A stretch of DNA of 64,000 nucleotides from Agrobacterium rubi TR3 = NBRC 13261 (GTDB lineage: Bacteria; Pseudomonadota; Alphaproteobacteria; Rhizobiales; Rhizobiaceae). This document shows, in pieces, positions 25,734-35,757 of this stretch. The position numbers and the translations under genes are program-made. Each line of letters begins with the position of its first letter. The first letter of the stretch is position 1. The DNA is taken from the NCBI RefSeq assembly GCF_000739935.1, contig NZ_BBJU01000002.1:1-64000 (forward strand), in the 5' to 3' direction. The notes under the pieces were generated by a model that was given only the letters and a program-made list of their open reading frames with translations, was not told the DNA's origin and made no database searches.

Positions 25734-27233
25734 TCAATCCGCCTTCTGGCGACGCGCCGGGAACAGAATAACGTCGCGGATCGACGGGGCGTTGGTCAGC
25801 AGCATGACCAGACGGTCGACACCGATGCCGAGGCCACCGGCGGGTGGCATGCCCTGGTCGATGGCGTCGAGGAACTCGTCGTCCAGCTGCTTGTCCTTTT
25901 CGCCACGCGCATGCGCCTGCTCCAGCTGTTCCACCATGCGGCGGCGCTGTTCTTCCGGGTCGTTGAGTTCGGAGAATGCATTGCCCACTTCCCATGCGTT
26001 GCAATAGCTCTCGAAACGCTCGACCAGACGCGGCTCGCCCGGCACTTCCTTGGCAAAGGGCGAGATGTCCTTGGGGAAATGCGTGACGTGGCTTGGCTGG
26101 ATCAGCGTTCCTTCGACCTTTTCTTCAAAGATAAAGGCCAGGCATTCGCCCCAGGTCCAGTCCTTCTCGACTTCGAAACCGGCTGCCTCGGCGGCAGCGC
26201 GTGCTTCTTCATCGGTTTTGATGGCCAGGAAGTCGATGCCCGTGGCTTCCTTTACCGCATCGGGCATCGGCACGCGCTTGAACGGGCCCTTGAAGGAAAT
26301 CGTCTTGCCCTGGAAGTCCAGTTCCGTCGTGCCGTGAATGGCAATGGCCAGCGTTTCGAACATGCGCTCGACCAGACCCATGATGTCTTCGTAGTCGGCA
26401 TAGGCCCAATAGCATTCCAGCATGGTGAATTCCGGATTGTGCCGGGTGGAAACACCTTCATTGCGGAAGTTGCGGTTGATTTCGAACACCTTGTCGGACA
26501 GGCCAGACACCAGCGTACGCTTCAGGAACAGTTCCGGCGCAATGCGCAGATACATGTCCTGCTTCAGCGTGTTGTGGAAGGTCTTGAACGGATCAGCCGT
26601 GGCGCCGCCATAGACGGTCTGCAACATCGGTGTTTCCACTTCGAGGAAAGCTTCCTCTTCCATGAAGCGGCGAATGCCGGAAATGATCTTGGAACGCTGC
26701 TGGAAGCGGAGCTTGGATTCCTCGTTCGAGAGAATATCCAGATGGCGCTTGCGATACCGGATTTCGATGTCGGAAATCCCGCTCCACTTCTCCGGCATCG
26801 GCAGCAGAGACTTGGTCAGCATGGTGATCTCTTCGGCATTGATCGTCAGCTCGCCACGCTTGGTGCGACGCACCTTGCCGGTCACGCCGATGATGTCGCC
26901 AATATCGATCATCGGCAGAAGATCACGCGCTTCTTGCGGCGTCGTGTCCTTGTGCGAGAAGATTTGCACCTTGCCCGAGGCGTCATGGATATCCATGAAC
27001 ATACCGGAATTGCGGTTGGAATAGACGCGGCCTGCAACGGTGACGGTGTCGCCGGTCTCAACGTCGGGCTCGATGTCTGCGTATTTCTCGGCCAGCTCGG
27101 CATTGGTCAGCGTGCGGTGAAAATGGGCGGGATAGACGTCGCCAACCTTCTCGCGCAGCATCGCCAGCTTCTGGCGGCGCACTTCTGTCACGTCGGAGGA
27201 AAGGGCGGTGGTTTCGGTTGTCTTGTCGGTCAT
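25734..27233 (-). CDS. lysS: Lysyl-tRNA synthetase, class II
   Basis: Class II aminoacyl-tRNA synthetase of 499 residues that charges tRNA-Lys. An N-terminal OB-fold anticodon-binding domain (about 55-165) precedes the catalytic core. Motif 2 is the conserved FRNEGVSTRHNPEF stretch and motif 3 is GGLGIGVDRLVMLL near the C-terminus. The length matches bacterial LysS. It is followed on the same strand by a terminator and preceded by a RIME-like repeat that separates it from gltX. Confidence 0.96.
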   Translation of the reverse strand: MTDKTTETTALSSDVTEVRRQKLAMLREKVGDVYPAHFHRTLTNAELAEKYADIEPDVETGDTVTVAGRVYSNRNSGMFMDIHDASGKVQIFSHKDTTPQEARDLLPMIDIGDIIGVTGKVRRTKRGELTINAEEITMLTKSLLPMPEKWSGISDIEIRYRKRHLDILSNEESKLRFQQRSKIISGIRRFMEEEAFLEVETPMLQTVYGGATADPFKTFHNTLKQDMYLRIAPELFLKRTLVSGLSDKVFEINRNFRNEGVSTRHNPEFTMLECYWAYADYEDIMGLVERMFETLAIAIHGTTELDFQGKTISFKGPFKRVPMPDAVKEATGIDFLAIKTDEEARAAAEAAGFEVEKDWTWGECLAFIFEEKVEGTLIQPSHVTHFPKDISPFAKEVPGEPRLVERFESYCNAWEVGNAFSELNDPEEQRRRMVEQLEQAHARGEKDKQLDDEFLDAIDQGMPPAGGLGIGVDRLVMLLTNAPSIRDVILFPARRQKAD

Positions 27234-27268
27234 TTGCTATGCCTTTTTCGGGCTGTGTTCGTTGGGGT

Positions 27269-27447
27269 TACCCCCCTCTGTCCTGCCGGACATCTCCCCC
27301 TCAAGGGGGGAGATCGGATGGAGCCTGCTCATCGCCTTCCCTTTACCGTCCCATGCTGGGCACGCGACGCTCGTTGGGGCGCAAGGCAGAGCCTCTTGCT
27401 GATCTCCCCCCTTGAGGGGGAGATGCCCGGCAGGGCAGAGGGGGGTA
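27269..27447. repeat. RIME-like long inverted repeat, copy between lysS and gltX
   Basis: The left end reads acccccctctgtcctgcc and the right end ggcagggcagaggggggt. Arms of roughly 45 bases are inverted around a variable centre of about 80 bases, and each arm contains its own inner palindrome (CTCCCCC..GGGGGAG). The design matches the twin-palindrome RIME elements described in Rhizobium. Other copies are at 35758, 38549 and 50701, with a tail at 1-14. Confidence 0.85.
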
Positions 27448-27486
27448 TCTCAAGTACCGACCTTCATGGGTGAAGGCCTTTTATTC

Positions 27487-28944
27487 TTAACTTCCAGCGC
27501 CAACCATCGTCGCCGCAACCGCAATCGCCACCTTCAACCGCTGGCGAACGACCGAGCGACCCAGCACGGCCATGCTATCAAACAGTGGCAGCGAGCGCGA
27601 CGAGCCGGACATAGCCACAAACAGCGGCGGCGTCACCACGCGCAGCTTCTTGCCGGTACGTTCCGCCACATCGCGCAGTTCCTGTTCGATGGATTCCAGC
27701 GTCCAGTCCGGCATTTTCTCCAGATCGGCAGCAACCGTGGTCAGGATTTCGTGGATCTCCTCCGGCTTGCTCTTCAGGCCAGCGAAGGACGCTGGCGTCA
27801 GGCCCACATCGCTCGACAGCAGGAAACCTGCAAGATCAGGCAGATCGCCCAGCTTGGAAATGCGGCTCTGCGAAAGCTTCAGGCCTTCCGTCAGACGTGC
27901 ATTCTCCATCGCCCATTCGAGCGTGCGGGCGATGAACTCGTCCTGGGTCAGCTTCTCACGCAGCCAGCGGCCGTTCAGCCAGTCCAGCTTCTGAATATCG
28001 AAGATGGCGCCAGCCTTGGACAGCGCTTCGGGATCGAACTTTTCAGCCAGCTCGTCCATGGTCAAAAGCTCTTCGCCTTCGCCAATCTGGATGAAAAACA
28101 GGCCGAGGAAGTTCATCAAGGCTTCCGGCAGATAGCCGAGTGCCGAGTAGTAGGAGATGGACGTCGGGTTCTTGCGTTTCGACAGTTTGGATTTGTCGGC
28201 ATTGCGCATCAAGGACAGATGCATGAATGTCGGCTGGTCCCAACCGAAGTAGCGATAGAGCAGAATGTGCTTTGGCACCGACGCCAGCCATTCCTCGCCA
28301 CGCGCGACATGGGTGATCTTCATCAGATGGTCGTCGATGACATTGGCCATGTGATAGGTCGGCATGCCATCGGCCTTCATCAGAACCTGCATGTCGACGC
28401 TGTCCCAAGGGATCGAAACATCGCCGTAAACGCCGTCGGTAAAGTCGCAGGACCCTTCTGTCGGAATTTTCATGCGCACGACGGAGGCTTCGCCCGCTTC
28501 CATTTTGGCAGTGACTTCTTCCGCCTTCAGATGCAGGCACAGACCATCGTACTTCGGCGGCTTGCCAGCGGCGCGCTGCGCCTCGCGCATCTCCGTCAGG
28601 CGCTCCGGCGTGCAGAAGCAGCGGAAGGCATGGCCCTTTTCCAAAAGCTCATCGGCAAACGGCTGGTACATGTCCTTGCGGTCGGACTGGCGGTAGGGGC
28701 CGTAGGGGCCGCCAACATCAGGACCTTCGGACCATGTCAGGCCGGTCCATTTCAGCGCCTCCAGCACCTTGTCTTCATATTCGCGCGTGGAGCGCGTGGC
28801 ATCGGTATCTTCGATGCGCAGGATGAATTCACCACCATGTTTCTTGGCAAAGAGGTAGTTGAAAAGCGCGATATAGGCTGTGCCAACATGTGGCTCGCCG
28901 GTGGGGGAAGGTGCGATACGGACGCGGACGCCGGAACTGGTCAT
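27487..28944 (-). CDS. gltX: Glutamyl-tRNA synthetase
   Basis: Class I aminoacyl-tRNA synthetase of 485 residues that charges tRNA-Glu (and possibly tRNA-Gln, as in many alphaproteobacteria that carry two gltX copies). The HIGH-type motif is APSPTGEPHVGTAY near residues 11-24 and the KMSKS-type motif is SKLSKRKNP near 250-258. The C-terminal anticodon-binding domain is helical. The next gene on this strand downstream is lysS, beyond a repeat. Confidence 0.95.
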   Translation of the reverse strand: MTSSGVRVRIAPSPTGEPHVGTAYIALFNYLFAKKHGGEFILRIEDTDATRSTREYEDKVLEALKWTGLTWSEGPDVGGPYGPYRQSDRKDMYQPFADELLEKGHAFRCFCTPERLTEMREAQRAAGKPPKYDGLCLHLKAEEVTAKMEAGEASVVRMKIPTEGSCDFTDGVYGDVSIPWDSVDMQVLMKADGMPTYHMANVIDDHLMKITHVARGEEWLASVPKHILLYRYFGWDQPTFMHLSLMRNADKSKLSKRKNPTSISYYSALGYLPEALMNFLGLFFIQIGEGEELLTMDELAEKFDPEALSKAGAIFDIQKLDWLNGRWLREKLTQDEFIARTLEWAMENARLTEGLKLSQSRISKLGDLPDLAGFLLSSDVGLTPASFAGLKSKPEEIHEILTTVAADLEKMPDWTLESIEQELRDVAERTGKKLRVVTPPLFVAMSGSSRSLPLFDSMAVLGRSVVRQRLKVAIAVAATMVGAGS

Positions 28945-29139
28945 TGAAATTCACTCGTGCTGACGCAGGGTGATACGGGGCAAGCCACGTGTCACTGATG
29001 TGTTGTTGAATGCATGGAAAAAGCGGAAATACGGCTGAAGACGCTGCCATCCCACAGTTTCCTGTTGTCATGGCTTAGGCCACATTCAGCCGCATGCGTC
29101 AAGAAAATTAGGTTGTTTTGACCCGCCCTGGACTGATCC

Positions 29140-30909
29140 TTAGACGGGCCAGACATAGAGCAGCATGGGAATGGAAACCAGCACGATCATGATGGACAGC
29201 GGAGCCCCGAGGCGCGGATAGTCGCTGAACTTGTAACCGCCCGGGCCCATGACCAGCGTGTTGCACTGGTGGCCGATGGGGGTGAGAAAGTCGCAACCGG
29301 CGCCGATGGCAACCGCCATCAAGAAGGCCTCGGGGCGAAAACCCAGCGTCGTCGCAAAGCCCGCCGCAATCGGCCCCATCACCAGCACGGTCGCGGCATT
29401 GTTGAGGAACGGCGTCACAGCCATGGCCGTCAGCAGGATCATGCCGAGCGCGGCAAACGGCGGCAAGCCTTGGGCGGCATGGCCCAGCCACCCGGCAATC
29501 AGGTCGCTGGCGCCCGTCGATCGCAGCGAGTCGCTGACGGGAATGAGCGCCGCCAGCATGACGAGAATCGGCCCGTCGATGGATTTGTAGACTTCGGTCA
29601 GCGGGATCGCGCCGACAAGGATCATCGCGAAGGCGGCAGCGAAGAAGGCAACCGCCACCGGCGCAACGCCCGTCGCTGCAGCAAGCATGGCCGCCGCCAG
29701 AATGATGACAGGAATGAAGGCGCGTCGCTGCACGCCCAGCAGGATTTCGCGCTGCGCCAGCGGTAGCAGCGAAAACTCCCGCAGCACCACCGGCAGGTTC
29801 TTGCGCGATCCCTGCAACACGATCACATCGCCCGCCTTCAACGTCAGGTCGCTCAGCCGCTCATTGACCCGGTGGCCACGTCGGCTGACCGCGATGAGGT
29901 TGACGCCACGCGTGTAGGACAGCGCCAATTCCTTGGCAGAAAGGCCGCTCAGCAGGGATTCGTTGCTGATCACCGCCTCCATGGCGATGAGATCGACCGT
30001 TTTCTGGCCGTTTTCGGTAATCGGCTTGCCCGATAGTGTCAGCTTGGCGTTGGAAACGATCCGGTCCAGCCCCTCGGACGTCCCCTCCAGAAGAATGGTG
30101 TCGCCTGCCTTCAATTTTACATCAGGGAACGGCGAAACACGGCGGTGGCCGCGAATGATGGTGTTGGCGATAACGTCTCCATCAGCCTGCTTCAAAAGGT
30201 CGCTCAGCGGCTTGCCGATCATCAGGCTGTCGGCAGGCAGCGTGGCCTCGGCGGCGTAGCTTGCCTCTTCCATGATATCCTCGACCGAGGCGCCATCCTT
30301 GGCGCGGGCCGGAAGAAGCTTGTAGCCGAAGGTCAGAAAGGCGATGCCGACCACGGCGAGTGTTGCACCCACGGGCGTAAAATCGAACATCGAGAAGCTC
30401 TGCCCGGTCATCTCTTCCCGCAGACGGGAGACCACGATATTCGGTGACGTGCCGATCTGCGTCATCAACCCGCCCAGCAAAGCCGCAAATGCCATCGGCA
30501 TCAGGTAGTAGGAGACCGGGCTGCCGGACTTGCGGGCGAACTGGAAGGCGACCGGGATCATGATCGCCAGCGCGCCGATGTTCTTTATGAAGGCCGACAT
30601 CACGGCCACCACGATCATCAGGAAGGCCAACTGCAAATGTTTGGAGCGCATCTCCGGGAAGTATTTCTTGATCGTCGTATCGACGATGCCGGACCGCGCA
30701 ACCGAGGTGCTGACGATCAGCGCGCTGGCGACGATGATGACGATATCGTCGGAAAAACCCGAAAACGCCTTGTCGAACGGCACGACGCCCAGCGCCACCG
30801 CAATCAGCAGCGCGCTGCACGCCACTACGTCATATCGAAACTTGTCGATGATGAAAGCGACCATCATTCCGGCGATCACGCTGAAGGCTAAGATCTGCTC
30901 GATGGTCAT
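29140..30909 (-). CDS. SLC13/DASS-type permease with two RCK_C (TrkA-C) domains
   Basis: Inner-membrane permease of 589 residues. An N-terminal block of hydrophobic segments (about 1-200) and a C-terminal block (about 395-589) flank two soluble TrkA-C-like domains (about 205-290 and 300-385) with the pattern LKAGDTILLEGT and LKAGDVIVLQGS. The GTSPN and FLNNAATVLV segments are typical of the DASS family. Members carry di/tricarboxylates or sulfate, and the TrkA-C domains suggest gating by a nucleotide or other ligand. No neighbour indicates the substrate. Confidence 0.88.
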   Translation of the reverse strand: MTIEQILAFSVIAGMMVAFIIDKFRYDVVACSALLIAVALGVVPFDKAFSGFSDDIVIIVASALIVSTSVARSGIVDTTIKKYFPEMRSKHLQLAFLMIVVAVMSAFIKNIGALAIMIPVAFQFARKSGSPVSYYLMPMAFAALLGGLMTQIGTSPNIVVSRLREEMTGQSFSMFDFTPVGATLAVVGIAFLTFGYKLLPARAKDGASVEDIMEEASYAAEATLPADSLMIGKPLSDLLKQADGDVIANTIIRGHRRVSPFPDVKLKAGDTILLEGTSEGLDRIVSNAKLTLSGKPITENGQKTVDLIAMEAVISNESLLSGLSAKELALSYTRGVNLIAVSRRGHRVNERLSDLTLKAGDVIVLQGSRKNLPVVLREFSLLPLAQREILLGVQRRAFIPVIILAAAMLAAATGVAPVAVAFFAAAFAMILVGAIPLTEVYKSIDGPILVMLAALIPVSDSLRSTGASDLIAGWLGHAAQGLPPFAALGMILLTAMAVTPFLNNAATVLVMGPIAAGFATTLGFRPEAFLMAVAIGAGCDFLTPIGHQCNTLVMGPGGYKFSDYPRLGAPLSIMIVLVSIPMLLYVWPV

Positions 30910-31076
30910 GAGATTGATTTACTTTCGGAATCTGGAAAACGAAGAATACGTTTTGCATGATGTGTGACCAACAACGCAAGCCCGCATCGGCAGTTCCTGC
31001 GCGCCTGCCGAAAACTCTGTCCGTTGTTACGTCACGCGACGTGCCCTTCCATAAAACCGGCTGTCGCCTCGGACGC

Positions 31077-31106
31077 AAAAAGGCCCGCATGACACGGGCC
31101 TTTCGT
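31077..31106 (-). terminator. Rho-independent terminator of the TerC-type gene
   Basis: A nine-base-pair stem (AAAGGCCCG with CGGGCCTTT) is flanked by an A-run on the left and a T-run on the right, so it could terminate in both directions. On the minus strand it follows the TerC gene. Confidence 0.8.
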
Positions 31107-31130
31107 TTTTTTCAGATGGGCTCAGAGCAG

Positions 31131-31877
31131 TTAATGCAGAGTACCCTTTTTCTTCCGGCGCGCATTGCGCGACACCATGTTGAGCACTTCCACCAGCGCC
31201 GAAAACGCCATGGCGGCGTAGACGTAGCCCTTTGGAACGTGGAAGCCCATGCCCTCGGCAATCAGCGTCGTGCCGATCATCAGCAGGAACGCCAAGGCCA
31301 GCATGACGACGGTCGGGTTCTTTTCGATGAAGTTGGCCAGCGGGTTGGCGGCCAGCAGCATGACGGTGACGGCGAAGACGACGGCAACAACCATGATCGG
31401 CACATGCGGTGTCATGCCGACGGCGGTGATGATGCTGTCGAGCGAAAAGACGAGGTCGAGCAGCAGGATCTGCGCGATGGCAGATGAGAAGCTGGCAACG
31501 GCTGTGCCGACCATATCTTCCTTGTGGTCTTCCGGGTCAACATTGTGGTGAATTTCCTTGGTGGCTTTCCACACGAGGAAAAGACCACCACCGATCAGGA
31601 TCATGTCTTTCCAAGAGAAGCCGTGACCGAAGAGTTCAAAGACGGGTTCGGTCAGCTGGACTATCCACGCGACGGTGCCGAGCAAGCCCAGACGCATGAT
31701 GAGCGCTAAGCCGATACCGATCTTTCTGGCCTTTTCACGCTGATGTTCGGGCAGCTTGTTGGTCAGGATGGAAATGAAAATCAGGTTGTCGATGCCAAGC
31801 ACGACCTCCATGACGATCAGAGTGACAAGGGCCACCCATGCGGCGGGGTCTGACAATAGCGGGACAATGGAGTCCAT
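31131..31877 (-). CDS. TerC-family integral membrane protein
   Basis: Membrane protein of 248 residues with about seven hydrophobic segments. The conserved acidic segments [11 protein letters not shown] (about 20-30) and [10 protein letters not shown] (about 125-135) are the TerC signature and probably coordinate a metal ion. Several TerC proteins export Mn(II) (Alx/MeeF types), so a manganese or tellurite-related role is possible. ATG 31877 is chosen because the homologous region begins here and the extra upstream codons are low in conservation. The gene stands alone. Confidence 0.9.
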   Translation of the reverse strand: MDSIVPLLSDPAAWVALVTLIVMEVVLGIDNLIFISILTNKLPEHQREKARKIGIGLALIMRLGLLGTVAWIVQLTEPVFELFGHGFSWKDMILIGGGLFLVWKATKEIHHNVDPEDHKEDMVGTAVASFSSAIAQILLLDLVFSLDSIITAVGMTPHVPIMVVAVVFAVTVMLLAANPLANFIEKNPTVVMLALAFLLMIGTTLIAEGMGFHVPKGYVYAAMAFSALVEVLNMVSRNARRKKKGTLH

Positions 31878-32029
31878 CGGGCCTGTTTTCCTTTCAGCTA
31901 TCCGGCTTCGACAATTCGAATGACGCAGTTTTATATTCGAATGCGCGAGAAACAAGCGTATGACAGCTGTTCAGTGCCATATTTTTCCCGATTTTCACGC
32001 ATTGCGAGAAACGCGGATGCTGAATGGGC

Positions 32030-32683
32030 CTAGACCTGCTTGGTTCCGTAGGCCGCCATAAAAACCTCTATAGCGCTGGAAAGGACACGGTTGGCGTCAT
32101 CGGGTGGCGTATCGCCACGCAATTCGCCAAACAGCCGCATCTTGAAGAATGTGCCGGTGGCAAGCTCTATGAACTGGCGTGCGGCAAGGTCCACATCATC
32201 AGCCACCAGCGTTCCCTGATCGACATGATGCTGGAGGAAATCGCGCAGCACCACGCGCACATTGTTCGGGGCCGCCACGAAAAAACGCTGCGAGAGCTTG
32301 GGCATGCGATCGATCACGCCAAGCACTGAGCGCATGGCAGGTATCATGTCAGTGCATGTCACTTTATGAATAAACGCGTCGCCGAACTGCCAGAGACCAT
32401 CACGCACCTCTTCGGTGCCCGCCAGAATATTGCGCATGGAATGGGCGAATTCCGCGCGGTGCCGGTCGATTAGGGCCGCGAAAAGCTCGTCCTTGTTCTC
32501 AAAGTAAACATAGATTGTTCCTTTGGAAACAGCAGCTTCGCGGGTGATGTCGTTCATGCTGGCGGCATCGAAGCCCTTTTGCTTGAACACGCGCCATGCA
32601 CCGTCGAGAATTTGCTCGCGCTTTGCCGGGTCTTCGCCCGCTGCAAACCGGCCTGCAGGCGATGCGGTGGAGAGGTCCTCCAT
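32030..32683 (-). CDS. TetR-family regulator of the adjacent efflux pump
   Basis: Repressor of about 217 residues. The helix-turn-helix (about 25-70, with FDAASMNDITREAAVSKGTIYVYFENKDELF) is typical of TetR proteins, and the C-terminal ligand-binding domain is diverse. ATG 32683 is chosen. The frame extends further upstream only into the palindromic operator with weak TTG/GTG codons. It is divergent from an HlyD-MFS efflux pair, and two palindromes in the gap are probable binding sites. It likely represses the pump and itself until a drug or plant compound binds. Confidence 0.9.
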   Translation of the reverse strand: MEDLSTASPAGRFAAGEDPAKREQILDGAWRVFKQKGFDAASMNDITREAAVSKGTIYVYFENKDELFAALIDRHRAEFAHSMRNILAGTEEVRDGLWQFGDAFIHKVTCTDMIPAMRSVLGVIDRMPKLSQRFFVAAPNNVRVVLRDFLQHHVDQGTLVADDVDLAARQFIELATGTFFKMRLFGELRGDTPPDDANRVLSSAIEVFMAAYGTKQV

Positions 32684-32738
32684 GGGTATCTCGTTGGTCA
32701 CGCTGCGATCCGCCACTTGTTTTAGATTCCGTTCAATA

Positions 32739-32760
32739 TATCGAACCAATCGGTTCGATA
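32739..32760. promoter_or_regulatory. TetR-type operator 1
   Basis: TATCGAACC-AATC-GGTTCGATA is a perfect 22-base inverted repeat in the gap between the TetR gene and the efflux genes. Its GAACC/GGTTC core recurs in the second palindrome. Confidence 0.7.
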
Positions 32761-32797
32761 CGACTTGATATGTGTCAGGAAAGAGATTAAGTCAATC

Positions 32798-32811
32798 GAA
32801 CCGAACGGTTC
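32798..32811. promoter_or_regulatory. TetR-type operator 2
   Basis: GAACCG-AA-CGGTTC is a perfect palindrome sharing the GAACC/GGTTC core of operator 1. It lies 42 bases upstream of the HlyD-type gene start, where bound repressor would block transcription or clearance. Confidence 0.65.
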
Positions 32812-32852
32812 AGTTCGAAATTCTTATCTCGTCTATAGTGAATGGTGTTTCC

Positions 32853-34061
32853 ATGTCGGCCCAGAAGAATGGTGCAGTTCGCGCAGTCAATCCGTCAGAT
32901 GAACCCGAGGCTCGGGTCGAAGAGGCAAAGCCTGCTGACGCTCAGGAGGCGCCAGCGCCTGCGCAAGCTGCGGAACCTGCGGAACCTGAAAAGAAGAAGC
33001 GCAAGTCCTTCGTCCTGCCCATCGTCGCGGTCGCCCTTCTGGCCGCTGGTGGCTGGTACGGCTATCAATACTGGACAGACGGTCGCTTCCTCATTTCCAC
33101 CGACGATGCCTATGTGCAGGGCGATATCGCCGTCATCGCGCCAAAGGTTTCGGGCTATGTCGCCAAGGTCGATGTTGTCGATAACCAGACGGTGAAGGCT
33201 GGCGATACGCTGGTGACACTTGACGATGGCGATTACCGCAATGCTTTGGAGCAGGCTGAAGCCCAGCTTCAAACCCAGCAGCTGTCGCTCAACCGCATCG
33301 ATGCGCAGATTGCCGGTGCGCAGGCCTCGCTTGCCCAGGCCATTGCCCAGAAGGGTTCTCTGGACGCCGCATTGCGGGGAGCCGATATCAACCTGAAGCG
33401 CGCCAGCGAACTTCAGGCCAAGGATGTCGGCACGGCTGCATCGTCGGATAACGCACAGATCGCCATGGAACAGGCCAAGGCCAATCTGGTTGCCGGTGAG
33501 GCAGGCGTCGTGTCCGCCCAGGCCAATATCGATCTCCTGAAGGCGCAACGCAAGGAAGCCGAGGGATCGGTCAAGTCGCTGGAGATTTCCCGCGACAAGG
33601 CTGCCCGTGATCTGTCCTTCACTGTTCTGCGCGCCCCTTATGATGGCGTTATCGGCAATCTTTCGGTCCAGACGGGTGATCTTCTGTCGGTCGGCAAGCG
33701 CTTGGCGTCTCTGGTGCCGATGGACAATCTCTATATCGACGCCAATTTCAAGGAAACGCAGCTCGCCGATATCGAGCCCGGCTCCAAGGTTCGCGTGCAT
33801 GTGGATGCCTTCGGCAAACACGATATCGAAGCCACGGTTCAGTCGATTTCGCCCGCCTCCGGCTCGGTGTTCTCCATGCTGCCGCCGGAAAATGCCACAG
33901 GCAACTTCACCAAGGTCATCCAGCGCGTGCCGGTTCGTATCGTCTTTTCCAAGGAAGATCTGGCCAAGCACAAGCTGCGCGCCGGTTTGAGCGTGGTGGT
34001 AGATGTCGATACCCGCACGGCACCCGACAACACCCGCACCGCAGAAAATCAGTCGAAGTAA
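32853..34061 (+). CDS. HlyD/EmrA-type membrane fusion protein of an efflux pump
   Basis: Periplasmic adaptor of 402 residues. A charged, proline-rich cytoplasmic leader (1-50) precedes one membrane segment (about 52-72). The biotinyl-lipoyl half-motifs (STDDAYVQGD and GDTLVTLDDGDY) flank a long coiled-coil hairpin (about 130-260), followed by the beta-barrel domain. It links the MFS pump encoded next (21-base gap) to an outer-membrane channel. It is under probable control of the divergent TetR protein. Confidence 0.92.
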   Translation: MSAQKNGAVRAVNPSDEPEARVEEAKPADAQEAPAPAQAAEPAEPEKKKRKSFVLPIVAVALLAAGGWYGYQYWTDGRFLISTDDAYVQGDIAVIAPKVSGYVAKVDVVDNQTVKAGDTLVTLDDGDYRNALEQAEAQLQTQQLSLNRIDAQIAGAQASLAQAIAQKGSLDAALRGADINLKRASELQAKDVGTAASSDNAQIAMEQAKANLVAGEAGVVSAQANIDLLKAQRKEAEGSVKSLEISRDKAARDLSFTVLRAPYDGVIGNLSVQTGDLLSVGKRLASLVPMDNLYIDANFKETQLADIEPGSKVRVHVDAFGKHDIEATVQSISPASGSVFSMLPPENATGNFTKVIQRVPVRIVFSKEDLAKHKLRAGLSVVVDVDTRTAPDNTRTAENQSK

Positions 34062-34082
34062 TCTTCGATAAGGACCAAGATC

Positions 34083-35666
34083 ATGGCGGCAACAGCCAGC
34101 ATGGCGGTGGGTACGGCCCCCGCCGCCGATCCTCCGATGGATCGCAGACGACTCATCGCCTTCTTCGCGATGGTGTTCGGCATGTTCATGTCGATCCTCG
34201 ACATTCAGATCGTGTCGGCGTCGCTGGCGGAAATTCAGGCTGGTCTCGGTGCCGGTTCCGATGAAATCGCCTGGGTGCAGACCTCCTATCTGATCGCGGA
34301 AGTCATCATGATTCCGCTGTCGGGAACGCTTGCGCGCATTCTCTCTACGCGCGTGCTGTTTGCCACCTGCGCCGCCGGCTTCACCATTTCCAGCGCCCTG
34401 TGCGCGACCGCAACGAACATCGACCAGATGATCGTCTATCGCTGCATTCAGGGCTTCATAGGCGGCGGCATGATCCCCTCCGTCTTTGCCGCCGCCTTCA
34501 CCATTTTCCCTGCCTCAAAACGCTCGGTGGTGTCACCCATCATCGGGCTTGTGGCAACGCTGGCACCCACCATCGGCCCAACGGTCGGTGGCTATCTGTC
34601 CAATGCCTTTTCCTGGCACTGGCTGTTCCTCGTCAACATCATCCCCGGCATCATCGTCACTCTGGTCACGTGGAATTTCATCGATTTCGACAAGCCGGAA
34701 CTGTCGCTGTGGAAGAGGTTCGATTGGTGGGGTCTGCTGTCCATGGGCGTCTTTCTGGGCTCCATGGAATATGTGCTGGAAGAGGGCAACAACAACGACT
34801 GGTTCAACGACACTCACATCGTCATCGGTGCCATCGCCATGACCATTGGCGGCGTCGTGTTCTTCTGGCGCGCTTTCAATGTGGATTTCCCGGTCGTTGA
34901 CCTCAAAGCCTTTGCGGACCGAAATTTCTCCATCGGCTCGCTGTTTTCCTTCGTCATGGGCATCGGCCTGTACGGGCTGACCTATATGTATCCGCTTTAT
35001 CTGGGGCGCGTGCGCGGCTACGATGCGCTGATGATCGGCGAGACGATGTTCGTCTCGGGCATGGCCATGTTCTTTACAGCACCTGTGGCAGGCAAGCTCT
35101 CCACCAAGCTCGATCCGCGCGTCATGATGGCGATCGGCTTCATCAGCTTTGGGTCCGGCACATGGATCATGACCCATGTCACCGCCGACTGGGATTTCTA
35201 CGAGCTGCTGATCCCGCAGATCCTGCGCGGTTTCGGGCTGATGATGTGCATGGTGCCGATCAACAACATCGCGCTCGGAACGCTGCCGCCTGCGCGCATG
35301 AAGAACGCTTCCGGCCTCTTCAACCTCACCCGTAACCTTGGCGGCGCAGTCGGTCTTGCCATCATCAACACCCTGCTCAGCCAGCGCACCGACGATCACT
35401 ATTTCCGCATCGCCGAACACGTGAACTACGGCAATCCGGCAGCCCTTGAATGGTTGAACAATGTCGGCGCCAACTACGATTCCTACGGCCTCGACGGCTC
35501 ATCCGTCGCCATCAAGAAACTCGTCGGCGTCGTCTCGCAACAGGCCTGGCTTCAGGCTTTCGCCGATGTGTTTCTGGCACTGACGGTGCTCTTCAGCGGC
35601 CTGATCTTCCTGACGCTGCTCATCAAAAAACCCAAAGCCGCACCCCCACCCGGTGCCGGGCACTGA
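34083..35666 (+). CDS. DHA2-family MFS multidrug efflux permease (EmrB type)
   Basis: Drug:proton antiporter of 527 residues with about 14 hydrophobic segments. The first segment contains MSILDIQIVSASLAEIQ (about 38-54) and the motif C-like PTIGPTVGGYL (about 162-172) of DHA2 exporters. It is encoded directly after its HlyD-type adaptor, and the pair should export drugs or plant phenolics across both membranes. A RIME-like repeat follows the gene. Confidence 0.93.
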   Translation: MAATASMAVGTAPAADPPMDRRRLIAFFAMVFGMFMSILDIQIVSASLAEIQAGLGAGSDEIAWVQTSYLIAEVIMIPLSGTLARILSTRVLFATCAAGFTISSALCATATNIDQMIVYRCIQGFIGGGMIPSVFAAAFTIFPASKRSVVSPIIGLVATLAPTIGPTVGGYLSNAFSWHWLFLVNIIPGIIVTLVTWNFIDFDKPELSLWKRFDWWGLLSMGVFLGSMEYVLEEGNNNDWFNDTHIVIGAIAMTIGGVVFFWRAFNVDFPVVDLKAFADRNFSIGSLFSFVMGIGLYGLTYMYPLYLGRVRGYDALMIGETMFVSGMAMFFTAPVAGKLSTKLDPRVMMAIGFISFGSGTWIMTHVTADWDFYELLIPQILRGFGLMMCMVPINNIALGTLPPARMKNASGLFNLTRNLGGAVGLAIINTLLSQRTDDHYFRIAEHVNYGNPAALEWLNNVGANYDSYGLDGSSVAIKKLVGVVSQQAWLQAFADVFLALTVLFSGLIFLTLLIKKPKAAPPPGAGH

Positions 35667-35757
35667 TTTACCCCATCCACCGCAGCGCATGAGGGTCGCC
35701 AGAAATGGCGGCCCTTTTCGTTTGTTGGGTGGATTTCGAGGATTGGAGTGTGTGGCA

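Noticed and set aside
29140-30909. TrkA-type potassium transporter
   Set aside because: The TrkA-C domains are present, but the membrane part has DASS/SLC13 signatures (GTSPN, NNAATVLV) and no potassium-channel pore motif.
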